NCBI GenBank assembly: GCA_022763165.1
Contig: JALEGO010000024.1
Coordinates: 1-32,818 of the forward strand
Origin: Flavobacteriales bacterium
GTDB lineage: Bacteria; Bacteroidota; Bacteroidia; Flavobacteriales_G; JALEGO01
Length of the DNA: 32,818 nucleotides
Direction: 5' to 3'
The notes beneath the pieces were generated by a model that was given only the letters and a program-made list of their open reading frames with translations, ran no database searches and was not told the DNA's origin. Positions 19,331-29,218 of the stretch are shown piece by piece. Within the stretch, counting starts at the first letter, position 1, and each line of letters begins with the position of its first letter. Both the position numbers and the translations under genes were made by a program.

Positions 19331-19352
19331 ATATAAACTTACGACAACAAAA

Positions 19353-22300
19353 ATGGGCACTGTATTAACCTCAAAACCACTCTTACGGGTACTTATGCTC
19401 GTGTTATTCGTTTTATACGAATTTTCTTTGAGTGCTTCTTCAGTTGGTTTTATTGAAAATAAGGGACAATGGCAATCCAATGTTGCTTTTAGAGCATCTC
19501 TTGGAACTGGTCAGATATACCTTGAAAAGAATCAACTTACATTTTGCTTTCAAAATGAAGAAGACCTGCATGAGGCCCATGAATTGCATCACTTGGGAGA
19601 TCATAATGGTCTTGAAAGGCACATCATTAACAATCATGCATATAATATACGTTTCGTAGGTGCCAAAACTCCCAAATTTGTTCGAAACGATGAAAGACCA
19701 GAGTTCTACAACTTTTATCATGGGAAGGATCAACTTAAATGGGCGTCAAATGTTAAAGCTTATAACGAGATAACCCTAAGTGGACTATACCAGAATATAG
19801 ACTTAGTCGCCTATTCCTTAAATGGCAATTTTAAGTACGACTATATAGTTAAGGCTGGTGCAAATGCCTCCGATATTCAATTGTCCTACTCCGGTTTGGA
19901 TTCTTTGTACATCCATGAAGAACAACTTATTCTCAAAAACTCAGTTGGAGAACTTTTTGAGGAAAAGCCATATGCGTACCAAATCATTAATGGAAAGGAG
20001 GTCGTTATTCCCTGCATTTTTGTATTGGATAAGGGCGTGATGAGTTTCGATTTTCCAAATGGATATAATAGGAACTATGATTTAATTATTGACCCAACCT
20101 TGATTGGAGCAACACTTAGCGGAACAGCATTCGCTGGAGAAAACTGGGGTTGTACTTCAAGTTATGATGACAATGGTAATATTTATACAGGGTCAATTGC
20201 TTTTGCTGCAGGTTATCCAACGACATTTGGAGCATTCCAGACATTCTGGGCAGGACAGACAGACATGGGTATAAGCAAGCTAAATGATGATGGAACAACC
20301 CTCATTTATGCAACTTATTTAGGTGGTTCAGGATACGAGTTTCCTGAAAGTATGTATGTTCATAATGATGAGTTGTATGTTCTTGGAGCTTCTTCTTCCA
20401 ACAACTATCCAGTATTTTGGACTTCTTATGACTACACCTTTAATGGAGGAACAGATATCGTTGTTTCCAAATTCAACATTGCAGGATCAAATCTACTAGC
20501 ATCAACCTTTGTGGGTGGAGCTGACTTTGATGGTTTAAACGGAATTTATACAGGCGCTAATGGAACCCCTGCTTACTACCCTAATTATGGTGACAGTTAT
20601 AGAGGGGAAATTATTGTAGATGCCAATGGCGATTGCTTCATCGCTTCTAATTCTAGCTCTAACGACTTCCCCACTTCCGCTGGAGCTTTTCAAACAAATT
20701 ATTTAGCCAACCAAATGGGTGTAGTCTTCAAACTAAATGCAACCCTAACAAACCTGAACTGGGCAACGTACGTTGGTGCATGGGGAGATGATGCAGCCTA
20801 TGGCTTGCATCTTGATGTCAATGGAGATTTATATGTTACTGGAATGACTTCTGGAAATACATTCACTGGTGCTACGGGTTATCAAAGCTGGTATCAAGGT
20901 GGTTTAATGGATGGTTATGTGCTACACCTATCAGGGAATGGCACTACAGAACTGGGCAGTACTTATTGGGGTACTGGTGATCGGGAACAATCTTTCTTTG
21001 TTGATCTTGATGATCAGGATAACGTTTACATTTTTGGTCAGTGCGAAGGAGGGAATACGCCAATTACTCCTGGAAAATACTCACAGGCCAATAGTACGCA
21101 GTTTGTTGCCAAGTTCGACCCGACATTGCAGAACTTAGAATGGTCAACTCGTATCGGAGGTTCAAATGGTGGCAATTGGAAACCCTCATTTTACGGGCTT
21201 TCTCCTATCGCGTTTTTAGTAGATCAATGTGGCGGAATCTATTTATCAGGACACAATGCAGTTTCTGGGTTACCTACAAGCCCTGGGGCCTTTCAAACTA
21301 ATGGTGGTTTTTACCTACTCACCTTAGAAAAAGATGCCAATGCCATGTCTTTCGCTACTTATTACGGAGGTCTTCAAGACCATGTTGATGGTGGTACTAG
21401 TCGTTTTGATCGAAATGGCTATGTTTATCAAGCTGTTTGCACAAATGGTGGTTTTAATACCACACCTGGAGCTTGGTCATCAAATTATCCCAACAATTAT
21501 GATGTTGGCGTTTTTAAAATTCATTTTGAATATGACACCGCTAAGGCCTTGTTCAATGTTAATCCAGATGTCATTGGTTGTGCACCACTAAATGCTGCCT
21601 TTACTAATACTAGTACTGGAACGGATTATATTTGGGATTATGGAGATGGTAGTCCCTTGGATACAATTTTTCAGTCATCTCACGTTTTTACGACTCCTGG
21701 AAATTACACCACCAGTCTCATAGCTATTGATTCCACGGGCTGCGTTACTAGAGACACTGTGAAAGTCAATATAGTTGTTGGTGATCCTAATTTGCCTCAA
21801 GTATCTTTTAAGGACTCAGTCGATTGTTACAATAACCTGATGATGATCTCTGGTGTTGCAAACCCAACCCCAAACGTTGTGTATAATTGGGACATGGGAA
21901 ATGGAGTTACCTTTTTGGACAGTACCAATTTCACTTACACCTATCCAACTCCAGGAACTTACACCATTACGGTTGTCGGTCAAGATACAGTCTGTAATCT
22001 AACAACAACATTCAGTTCAACAATATCTATTGGAAGTCCAGTATATAATATTGTGTCAATTGATGTTTGTCCTGGCGAGCCATATATTTATAATAGTATT
22101 ACCTATACAACAGTTGGCCCACATCAGGATACCTTGGTTGCTCAAAACGGTTGTGACAGTGTGGTAACATTTAGTTTTAATGTCCTGCCGCATCCTACTA
22201 AGAATGTAACAGTAGATGTTTGTCCAGGGGAACCTCTTACCTATTTAGGAAAAACCTATCCTAATGTTGGACCTCATCAAGATACCATTGCGGCCACTGC

Positions 22301-25300
22301 TGGGTGTGATACTCTGGTAGATGTTACTTTCAACGTATTGCCGCATCCTACTAAGAATGTAACAGTAGATGTTTGTCCGGGGGAACCGTTTACCTATTTA
22401 GGAAAAACTTATCCTAATGTTGGGCCACATCAAGATACTATTGCGGCCACTGGGTGTGATACACTGGTAGATGTTACTTTCAATGTGTTGCCCCACCCTA
22501 CTAAGAATGTAACAGTAGATGTTTGCCCAGGAGAACCTTTTACCTATTTAGGAAAAACCTATCCTAATGTTGGGCCGCATCAAGATACTATTGCGGCCAC
22601 TACTGGGTGTGACACACTGGTAGATGTTACTTTCAATGTGTTGCCACACCCCACTAAGAATGTAACAGTAGATGTTTGTCCGGGGGAACCGTTTACCTAT
22701 TTAGGAAAAACCTATCCTAGTGTTGGGCCGCATCAAGATACTATTGTGGCTACTACTGGGTGTGATACTCTGGTAGATGTTACTTTCAATGTGTTGCCCC
22801 ACCCTACTAAGAATGTAACAATAGATGTTTGTCCAGGGGAACCTTTTACCTATTTAGGAAAAACCTATCCTAATGTTGGGCCGCATCAAGATACTATTGC
22901 GGCTACTACTGGGTGTGATACTCTGGTAGATGTCACTTTCAACGTATTGCCGCATCCTACTAAGAATGTAACAGTAGATGTTTGTCCAGGAGAACCTTTT
23001 ACCTATTTAGGAAAAACTTATCCTAATGTTGGGCCACATCAAGATACTATTGCGGCTACTACTGCATGTGATACTCTGGTAGATGTCACTTTCAACGTAT
23101 TGCCGCACCCTACTAAGAATGTAACAGTAGATGTTTGTCCAGGAGAACCTTTTACCTATTTAGGAAAAACCTATCCTAATGTTGGACCGCATCAAGACAC
23201 TATTGTGGCTACTACTGGGTGTGATACACTGGTAGATGTCACTTTCAACGTATTGCCGCATCCTACTAAGAATGTAACAGTAGATGTTTGTCCGGGAGAA
23301 CCTTTTACCTATTTAGGAAAAACTTATCCTAATGTTGGACCGCATCAAGATACTATTGCAGCCACTACTGGATGTGATACACTGGTAGATGTTACTTTCA
23401 ACGTATTGCCGCACCCCACCAAGAATGTAACAGTAGATGTTTGTCCAGGGGAACCTTTTACGTACTTAGGGAAAACCTATCCCAATGTTGGACCGCATCA
23501 GGATACTATTGTTGCCACTACAGGGTGCGATACTCTAGTAGATGTTACTTTCAACATACTTAGCGTTTCTACCAATACCATAAACGTTTCAATTTGCCCC
23601 GGAAGCAGTTACAATTTTAATGGCACTATTATTAATACCTCTGGAAGCTTTAAGGACACTCTTGTTTCCGCTAATGGCTGTGATAGCATCATAACACTAA
23701 ATGTCAGCGTTACCACCTATAGCACTGATACTGTTAATGCAGCGATTTGCTTAGGCTCCAGTTACCCTTGGGCAGGAGGCACAATTGACTCTGCAGGAAC
23801 TTACAATGATACACTGCAAACTGCAAGCGGTTGCGACAGTATTGCCGTTCTCATACTAATTGTAAACCCCATCATTACGTCCAATCCCAATGTTAGCATT
23901 TGCCCAGGTTCAACATACAACTTCAATGGAACCATAATCAGTTCACCTGGAACATATTATGATACTGTCAGTACCGCTGCGGGTTGTGATAGCACCATAA
24001 CGCTTAATGTTATTATCAGCACTTATAGCACAGACACTGTTAACGCAGCGATTTGCTTAGGTGCCAGTTACTCTTGGGCGGGAGGAACTGTTGACTCTGC
24101 AGGCACTTACAATGACACACTTCAAACAGCAGCGGGGTGCGATAGTATAGCAGTTCTCATACTTACAGTAAATCCAATTTTGACTTCGAACCCAAATGTT
24201 AGCATTTGCCCAGGATCTACTTATAACTTCAATGGAACCATCATCAATTCTCCCGGAACATATTACGATACTGTTAGTACGGCTGCAGGTTGTGATAGTG
24301 CCATAACGCTTAATGTTACCATCAGTACTTATAGCACAGATACTGTTAATGCTGCGATTTGCTTTGGTGCCAGTTACCCTTGGGCGGGAGGAACTATTGA
24401 CTCAGCAGGAATTTACAATGATACACTCCAAACAGCCGCAGGGTGTGATAGTATCTCCGTTCTCGTACTCACCATAAATCCAATTATTACTTCAAACCCC
24501 AACGTCAGCATTTGTCCAGGATCCACTTATAATTTCAATGGAACCATTATCGGTTCTCCTGGAACATATTATGATACCGTCAGTACGGCAACGGGCTGCG
24601 ATAGTGCCATAACACTTAACGTATCTTTAAACGCTTCAGTCTCAGATACGACCTTAGCTGACATTTGTTCCGGAACAAGTTTCAATTGGGGAGGAAGCGC
24701 TTACAACACAGCTGGCACTTACGTGGACACTTTTCTCTCTAGCAGTGGCTGTGACAGTCTTTCCGTTTTGATTTTAACGATACAACCAGCGATTAATCAT
24801 AGTATCAACGCAGATATTTGTTCTGGGACAAGTTATAATTTTAACGGTACCATTTTAACAACAACAGGAACTTACTATGACTCTTTGGTTTCAAGCCAAG
24901 GTTGTGATAGTATTGTCACCTTGCAGCTTGTTGTAAATGCTGTAACACAAGACTCTTTATTTGTTGGTATTTGTACTGGAAACAGTTATAATTTTAATGG
25001 TACTGTTGTTAATACTCCGGGTATTTACTATGATTCACTTACTTCCGTGAATGGTTGTGATAGTGTTGTCATTTTAGATCTTACAGTAGACAATGTTATT
25101 TCAAACAATATCAACGCTACTATTTGCGCTGGTGATCAATATCCTTTTGGCGTTCAAAATTTATCTTCTCCGGGTATTTACATAGATAGTTTAATTGCCC
25201 AAGCAGGTTGCGATAGCGTTGTTACGCTCACACTTTCAGTAAACCAACCGTCAAATGACACTACAACGGCACAAATATGTCAGGGGTCCACTTACTTCTT

Positions 25301-26609
25301 TGGGGGAACCAATATTGGAACACAGGGTGTTTATGTGGATTCACTGAATAACATCAATGGTTGTGACAGTATTCTTGTATTAGACCTGACTGTCCTGCCT
25401 CAAATCACAAATAGTATTTCGGGGCAGATATGTTCTGGGGATTCTATTTTGTTTGGGGGTATTTATAGAAAAATTGCAGGATCCTTTGATGATACTTTGA
25501 CGAGTCAATCTGGTTGTGATAGTATTGTCACGCTGAATTTAAATGTGTTGCCAAACAGTTCATCAAACATCAATGCCAATATTTGCGATGGAGATGTGTA
25601 CAGCTTCTTTGGTAGTAACCTTACCGTTGGCGGGTCCTACACCCACACAATTGGGAGTTCAAATGGATGTGATAGCATTATCAACCTTACACTTGTTGTT
25701 ATATCAAATACTGGTGTCACACTTAACCAAACAATCTGTGATGAAGATTCTTTCTATTTTGCAGGAGATTATTTGCATCTAGCGGGAACTTATACAGATA
25801 CCGTCCCCAATTCAAACGGTTGTGATAGCGTCATAACACTTGTGTTGAGTAAAAGCGCTCCTGTCGGAAGCTATTTCGGAGTGACTATTTGTTCTGGGGC
25901 ATCATATAGCTTTGGAAACAATGTTTATAGTGCATCGGGCTTGTACTTTGATACCCTACCCTCATCTGCTGGATGTGATAGTGTGGTTACACTCAAACTG
26001 GATGTCTCCCCAGTCATTCAGGCTCAAGTAGGCGCTTCCGTTTGTCAGGGTGGCTATTATGTATTTGCGAATGATACGCTAACAGCGTCTGGCGAATATC
26101 AACATCGTTTTACAACTCATGGCGGTTGTGACAGCCTTGTGACGCTGACTTTGGACGTGGAACCAATTTATGGTCTTGAGGTGGATACTGTTTTGTGTTT
26201 TGGAGAGATAATCGAGTTTGACAACGAGGAAGTTAACTCTGGGGGCACCTACTACGAAACCATGAAGACTGTGGATGGCCAATGCGATAGTATTGCTGTT
26301 TATCATGTTGATTATCGCCCATGTGAAAAGAAGGAAGGAAACCTATATATTGCAAATACCTTTACTCCAAACGGTAACGGTATCAATGACCGCTACTTTC
26401 CTTTAGCCATTGAATTGACAACTATGAAGTTCTGGATCTTTAACAGGTGGGGTGATTTACTATTCTTCACTGATGATGTAAATGGCAGCTGGGATGGTAA
26501 ATACAAAGGTGTTTTTGTGAAACAGGATGTTTATGTATGGAAAATTGAATATACAATAGCAGGAGGGCGTGAACAAAAGCAGTTTGGGCATGTAAACGTT
26601 CTTTATTGA
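19353..26609 (+). CDS. Giant (2418 aa) surface/adhesin-like protein with T9SS type-B (gliding motility-associated) C-terminal domain
   Basis: N-terminal signal peptide; 'SVGFIENKGQWQSNVAFRA' N-domain; SBBP/propeller-like region; two PKD-like domains ('YIWDYGDGSPLDTIFQSSHVFTTPGNYTTSLIA', 'YNWDMGNGVTF...YTYPTPGTYTITV'); ~28 repeats; C-term 'IANTFTPNGNGINDRYFPLAIE...FWIFNRWGDLLFFTDDVNGSWDGKYKG'. Confidence 0.92.
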   Translation: MGTVLTSKPLLRVLMLVLFVLYEFSLSASSVGFIENKGQWQSNVAFRASLGTGQIYLEKNQLTFCFQNEEDLHEAHELHHLGDHNGLERHIINNHAYNIRFVGAKTPKFVRNDERPEFYNFYHGKDQLKWASNVKAYNEITLSGLYQNIDLVAYSLNGNFKYDYIVKAGANASDIQLSYSGLDSLYIHEEQLILKNSVGELFEEKPYAYQIINGKEVVIPCIFVLDKGVMSFDFPNGYNRNYDLIIDPTLIGATLSGTAFAGENWGCTSSYDDNGNIYTGSIAFAAGYPTTFGAFQTFWAGQTDMGISKLNDDGTTLIYATYLGGSGYEFPESMYVHNDELYVLGASSSNNYPVFWTSYDYTFNGGTDIVVSKFNIAGSNLLASTFVGGADFDGLNGIYTGANGTPAYYPNYGDSYRGEIIVDANGDCFIASNSSSNDFPTSAGAFQTNYLANQMGVVFKLNATLTNLNWATYVGAWGDDAAYGLHLDVNGDLYVTGMTSGNTFTGATGYQSWYQGGLMDGYVLHLSGNGTTELGSTYWGTGDREQSFFVDLDDQDNVYIFGQCEGGNTPITPGKYSQANSTQFVAKFDPTLQNLEWSTRIGGSNGGNWKPSFYGLSPIAFLVDQCGGIYLSGHNAVSGLPTSPGAFQTNGGFYLLTLEKDANAMSFATYYGGLQDHVDGGTSRFDRNGYVYQAVCTNGGFNTTPGAWSSNYPNNYDVGVFKIHFEYDTAKALFNVNPDVIGCAPLNAAFTNTSTGTDYIWDYGDGSPLDTIFQSSHVFTTPGNYTTSLIAIDSTGCVTRDTVKVNIVVGDPNLPQVSFKDSVDCYNNLMMISGVANPTPNVVYNWDMGNGVTFLDSTNFTYTYPTPGTYTITVVGQDTVCNLTTTFSSTISIGSPVYNIVSIDVCPGEPYIYNSITYTTVGPHQDTLVAQNGCDSVVTFSFNVLPHPTKNVTVDVCPGEPLTYLGKTYPNVGPHQDTIAATAGCDTLVDVTFNVLPHPTKNVTVDVCPGEPFTYLGKTYPNVGPHQDTIAATGCDTLVDVTFNVLPHPTKNVTVDVCPGEPFTYLGKTYPNVGPHQDTIAATTGCDTLVDVTFNVLPHPTKNVTVDVCPGEPFTYLGKTYPSVGPHQDTIVATTGCDTLVDVTFNVLPHPTKNVTIDVCPGEPFTYLGKTYPNVGPHQDTIAATTGCDTLVDVTFNVLPHPTKNVTVDVCPGEPFTYLGKTYPNVGPHQDTIAATTACDTLVDVTFNVLPHPTKNVTVDVCPGEPFTYLGKTYPNVGPHQDTIVATTGCDTLVDVTFNVLPHPTKNVTVDVCPGEPFTYLGKTYPNVGPHQDTIAATTGCDTLVDVTFNVLPHPTKNVTVDVCPGEPFTYLGKTYPNVGPHQDTIVATTGCDTLVDVTFNILSVSTNTINVSICPGSSYNFNGTIINTSGSFKDTLVSANGCDSIITLNVSVTTYSTDTVNAAICLGSSYPWAGGTIDSAGTYNDTLQTASGCDSIAVLILIVNPIITSNPNVSICPGSTYNFNGTIISSPGTYYDTVSTAAGCDSTITLNVIISTYSTDTVNAAICLGASYSWAGGTVDSAGTYNDTLQTAAGCDSIAVLILTVNPILTSNPNVSICPGSTYNFNGTIINSPGTYYDTVSTAAGCDSAITLNVTISTYSTDTVNAAICFGASYPWAGGTIDSAGIYNDTLQTAAGCDSISVLVLTINPIITSNPNVSICPGSTYNFNGTIIGSPGTYYDTVSTATGCDSAITLNVSLNASVSDTTLADICSGTSFNWGGSAYNTAGTYVDTFLSSSGCDSLSVLILTIQPAINHSINADICSGTSYNFNGTILTTTGTYYDSLVSSQGCDSIVTLQLVVNAVTQDSLFVGICTGNSYNFNGTVVNTPGIYYDSLTSVNGCDSVVILDLTVDNVISNNINATICAGDQYPFGVQNLSSPGIYIDSLIAQAGCDSVVTLTLSVNQPSNDTTTAQICQGSTYFFGGTNIGTQGVYVDSLNNINGCDSILVLDLTVLPQITNSISGQICSGDSILFGGIYRKIAGSFDDTLTSQSGCDSIVTLNLNVLPNSSSNINANICDGDVYSFFGSNLTVGGSYTHTIGSSNGCDSIINLTLVVISNTGVTLNQTICDEDSFYFAGDYLHLAGTYTDTVPNSNGCDSVITLVLSKSAPVGSYFGVTICSGASYSFGNNVYSASGLYFDTLPSSAGCDSVVTLKLDVSPVIQAQVGASVCQGGYYVFANDTLTASGEYQHRFTTHGGCDSLVTLTLDVEPIYGLEVDTVLCFGEIIEFDNEEVNSGGTYYETMKTVDGQCDSIAVYHVDYRPCEKKEGNLYIANTFTPNGNGINDRYFPLAIELTTMKFWIFNRWGDLLFFTDDVNGSWDGKYKGVFVKQDVYVWKIEYTIAGGREQKQFGHVNVLY
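22200..23560 (+). repeat. Tandem array of 9 near-identical 153-bp (51-aa) units, one unit 150 bp
   Basis: 'aagaatgtaac' starts at 22200, 22353, 22503, 22656, 22809, 22962, 23115, 23268 and 23421. Unit: KNVTVDVCPGEPFTYLGKTYPNVGPHQDTIAATTGCDTLVDVTFNVLPHPT. Confidence 0.95.
23718..24636 (+). repeat. Higher-order array: 3 copies of a 306-bp dimer
   Basis: 'YSTDTVNAAIC' starts at 23718, 24024 and 24330. 'N-V-S-I-C-P-G-S-T-Y-N-F' starts at 23889, 24195 and 24501. All spacings are 306 bp = 2 x 153. Confidence 0.9.
24637..26330 (+). repeat. About 11 divergent ~51-aa units with conserved IC.G...GT..D(T/S)L....GCDS(I/V).L
   Basis: Conserved Cys pair per unit read in the translation (DICSGTSFNW, DICSGTSYNF, GICTGNSYNF, TICAGDQYPF, QICQGSTYFF, QICSGDSILF, NICDGDVYSF, TICDEDSFYF, TICSGASYSF, SVCQGGYYVF, VLCFGEIIEF). 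Confidence 0.85.
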
Positions 26610-26980
26610 TGAGATTCGTTTTCTTAATCATAGTTCTTTTCGCTTGTTCATCACCACAAAAAGAGTTTGCCGTGGATTTGACCTCTAAGGAAAGTGCGCT
26701 TACTTCTTTTATCAACTCTTTGAAGAGTGGAGAAATCGAGCTGGTTCAAAAAACTATGACGGTTGCAGGGTATGCTTCACTTAAGATCTGGGTTCCAGAT
26801 GGAGAAGAAACCATTGCGTTTGAGTATATGGGAAAAGATTTAGAAACGCGCAGTTTTTCATGGAAGCCTAACTCGACAGTTGATGTCGCGTTTAGCAATT
26901 ATTATGCGGAGGATGCCATACAGCTTTATTTCAAACAAGACTCCGGAATTTGGAAAGTAAACAAGATATTAATGGAATGA
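26609..26980 (+). CDS. Small putative lipoprotein
   Basis: 'MRFVFLIIVLFACSS' lipobox-like. The ATG at 26609 overlaps the TGA stop of the giant gene by 1 nt. The listed ORF uses a TTG at 26606. Confidence 0.7.
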   Translation: MRFVFLIIVLFACSSPQKEFAVDLTSKESALTSFINSLKSGEIELVQKTMTVAGYASLKIWVPDGEETIAFEYMGKDLETRSFSWKPNSTVDVAFSNYYAEDAIQLYFKQDSGIWKVNKILME

Positions 26981-27372
26981 CTCAGAGACAGTTAAATAAA
27001 GAAGATCAACTATGGGTGGAACAGCAACTTACAGTATATGAGGAAATGCTCCAACACTATCTGAATACTTCAAATGACTACGGTCCAGAAACAATTGACA
27101 TAATATTTGAAAAAGCACTTCCCGAAGTAGACAACAAAGCCATAGAAGCTCAAACAGTCGCCTCCGCAATTGGTTGTGCAATGGGAGAGGGTCTTAAGCG
27201 TCAATTAGGTTTTGAATGGGTTATTGTTTCAGATAATTTTGGAACAGACTTAGCCCTAATTAATCACAGCACAACATGGACCGCTTTTCCCATTTCAAGT
27301 GTATGGAAAAGACTAGAATCCAAAGAAACCGGCTTTGTCTCAGCCATCTTTCAATCTTTTAAAACGATGTAA
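26977..27372 (+). CDS. DUF3806-like small protein
   Basis: ATG at 26977 overlaps the preceding stop (ATGA). 'AIGCAMGEGLKRQLGFEWVIVSDNFGTDLALINHSTTWTAFPISSVWKRLE' resembles DUF3806. Confidence 0.65.
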   Translation: MTQRQLNKEDQLWVEQQLTVYEEMLQHYLNTSNDYGPETIDIIFEKALPEVDNKAIEAQTVASAIGCAMGEGLKRQLGFEWVIVSDNFGTDLALINHSTTWTAFPISSVWKRLESKETGFVSAIFQSFKTM

Positions 27373-27384
27373 TATAACAACGAC

Positions 27385-27942
27385 ATGGAAAACTTGACCA
27401 ATACCTATCAGCTCACCGCAGGTGATTCCCTTAAACCAGAAACCATTAAAAAATTCGAAGGCGTCTTTTTGACATCAGAAATTGTAGAGCTTTGGAAAAA
27501 TCACGGACTTGCGTCTCTTGATCAAGGGCTAGTAAGGTTGATTGATCCAGAGGAGTATGAGGACACTCTGGCAACATGGCTTGGAAAGAGAATAGAAACA
27601 TATATTCCCATTGCCATTAGTGCTTTTGGTGAATTGTTTTACTATAGAAAGCTGACAGATGAGGATGATGATATATGTATGATTGACCCGCACTACAAAA
27701 GAATTGATAATTGTGGTTGGAGTTTGGATTCGTTCTTAAACGATTTTCTATGTGATCCACAAATCAAAACAGAGGTTTTAAGAGAAAACACCTTTAAAGC
27801 ATCGGTCAAAAAGAATGGTGCCTTAAAAGTGGGTGAAATTTATATGTTCACTCCTGCCCTTGCCCTGGGAGGATCGGAGGAAGCTGATTACACAGAGGTT
27901 GGCTCCGCAAAAGTACACTTGGATCTCTTGTTTCAAATGTAA
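27385..27942 (+). CDS. GAD-like / DUF1851 (T6SS immunity Tdi1-like) protein
   Basis: 'FLTSEIVELWKNHGLASLDQGLVRLIDPEEY' (GAD-like) and 'AISAFGELFYYR...GALKVGEIYMFTPALALGGSEEADYTEVGSAKVHLDLLFQM' (Tdi1 C-terminal-like). Confidence 0.75.
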   Translation: MENLTNTYQLTAGDSLKPETIKKFEGVFLTSEIVELWKNHGLASLDQGLVRLIDPEEYEDTLATWLGKRIETYIPIAISAFGELFYYRKLTDEDDDICMIDPHYKRIDNCGWSLDSFLNDFLCDPQIKTEVLRENTFKASVKKNGALKVGEIYMFTPALALGGSEEADYTEVGSAKVHLDLLFQM

Positions 27943-28026
27943 AATAGTCCATAATAGAGCGATTCATTCGTCAAGCTCAGGATGATGCAGTTGTCGTACA
28001 TTTGACCTTGATAACATTCAAAACAA

Positions 28027-29214
28027 ATGAAGTCAGGAATATACTTACTACTTACGGTTTTCATAACACTAAATTTATCTTGTGGGCCAGAAAAAGAATA
28101 CCAAAGTAACATGAAAGGTGAAGCAAAAAAGTGGATTGCTCCGGAAAGAGGAGGTGAGTTTAGAGGTGTAACCAGGGGCAAAACGACATTTGAGGAACTG
28201 AAAACCTTAGAGGGTAAGTTGACCCAAAACAACGACTCACAGTACATGTATCAAGACCCAATTTTTACTGTTTGGTATGAGGTGAAGGATGGAATTGTTC
28301 AAGACATTTCCAGTCAGTATGTACATGACGAAGAGGATCAAATCAAAACGGCAGAGGAAGCTATTGTAAACCATTATCAAAACCAGCTTTCTGGTGCCAA
28401 GTATGTTCCTCCAGTACAATCAGAGGATGCCCAAACAGAACATCTTTGGGTTAAGAATCCAAATTTATTGACTTTAAATGTCGGGGAGTGGGAAATATTC
28501 TTACACATTGGCGAGTCTTACTTGAAAGATCAAACCGCGATTGATCAGGAGCTTCAGGGAAGGCAAGACCAAGCGCACTATCTAGACACTTTTGTTTTTC
28601 GCGTTCCTGACATCAGCTCTGTATTCTATCCTGAGGTTTTGAATCTCAGTAAGTCTGGACACATTACCAAAGCTGCGTACGATCTAAGGTATATAGATGA
28701 CATTCGCCTTTTGAGTAATAAAGTGAAGGCTTGCGAGGCCAGCATTGACCCTGGTGTGCCTTTTGCCAAAGCGGTTAAGCCTGGTGTTTATCCTGTAGTA
28801 CAGGTTTTACACAAAGAATGGAACATGACATCTGCCGCAATGATCCTTTTTAAAAAGGAACCCATTTCAAAATGGGAGCCGGCCGTATTTGAAAATGACA
28901 AAGTACAAGAGAATGGTACTTTTTATGGCTTTGGTGTTGATGGTGGAACCGGTTCATTTGGGGATAACCTTGCTTTTGAAGCGTATTGGAAACAACTTGA
29001 AACATCTTCTCCTGATTTTGATAGTGATTTTGAAAAACTTCAAAAGAATGGCTTCATAAAAACACCTATTACCACTTCAGAAGGTCCATCAGAACTCTTT
29101 ACATTCTCTTGTGATGATGGAGTTTATCTCTCTTATTGGGGGCTAAACGCAAAAGGGGAAGTTTGCGCCTTAGTCACAGATTATTACATAGACGGTTTGC
29201 TAGATGATTTCTAG
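28027..29214 (+). CDS. Putative lipoprotein, unknown function
   Basis: 'MKSGIYLLLTVFITLNLSCGPEK' lipobox; 395 aa. Confidence 0.7.
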   Translation: MKSGIYLLLTVFITLNLSCGPEKEYQSNMKGEAKKWIAPERGGEFRGVTRGKTTFEELKTLEGKLTQNNDSQYMYQDPIFTVWYEVKDGIVQDISSQYVHDEEDQIKTAEEAIVNHYQNQLSGAKYVPPVQSEDAQTEHLWVKNPNLLTLNVGEWEIFLHIGESYLKDQTAIDQELQGRQDQAHYLDTFVFRVPDISSVFYPEVLNLSKSGHITKAAYDLRYIDDIRLLSNKVKACEASIDPGVPFAKAVKPGVYPVVQVLHKEWNMTSAAMILFKKEPISKWEPAVFENDKVQENGTFYGFGVDGGTGSFGDNLAFEAYWKQLETSSPDFDSDFEKLQKNGFIKTPITTSEGPSELFTFSCDDGVYLSYWGLNAKGEVCALVTDYYIDGLLDDF

Positions 29215-29218
29215 CCTT

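Noticed and set aside
22200-24636. Regular repeats that could suggest a CRISPR array
   Set aside because: The repeats are contiguous, in frame, have no unique spacers, and encode conserved 51-aa protein units.
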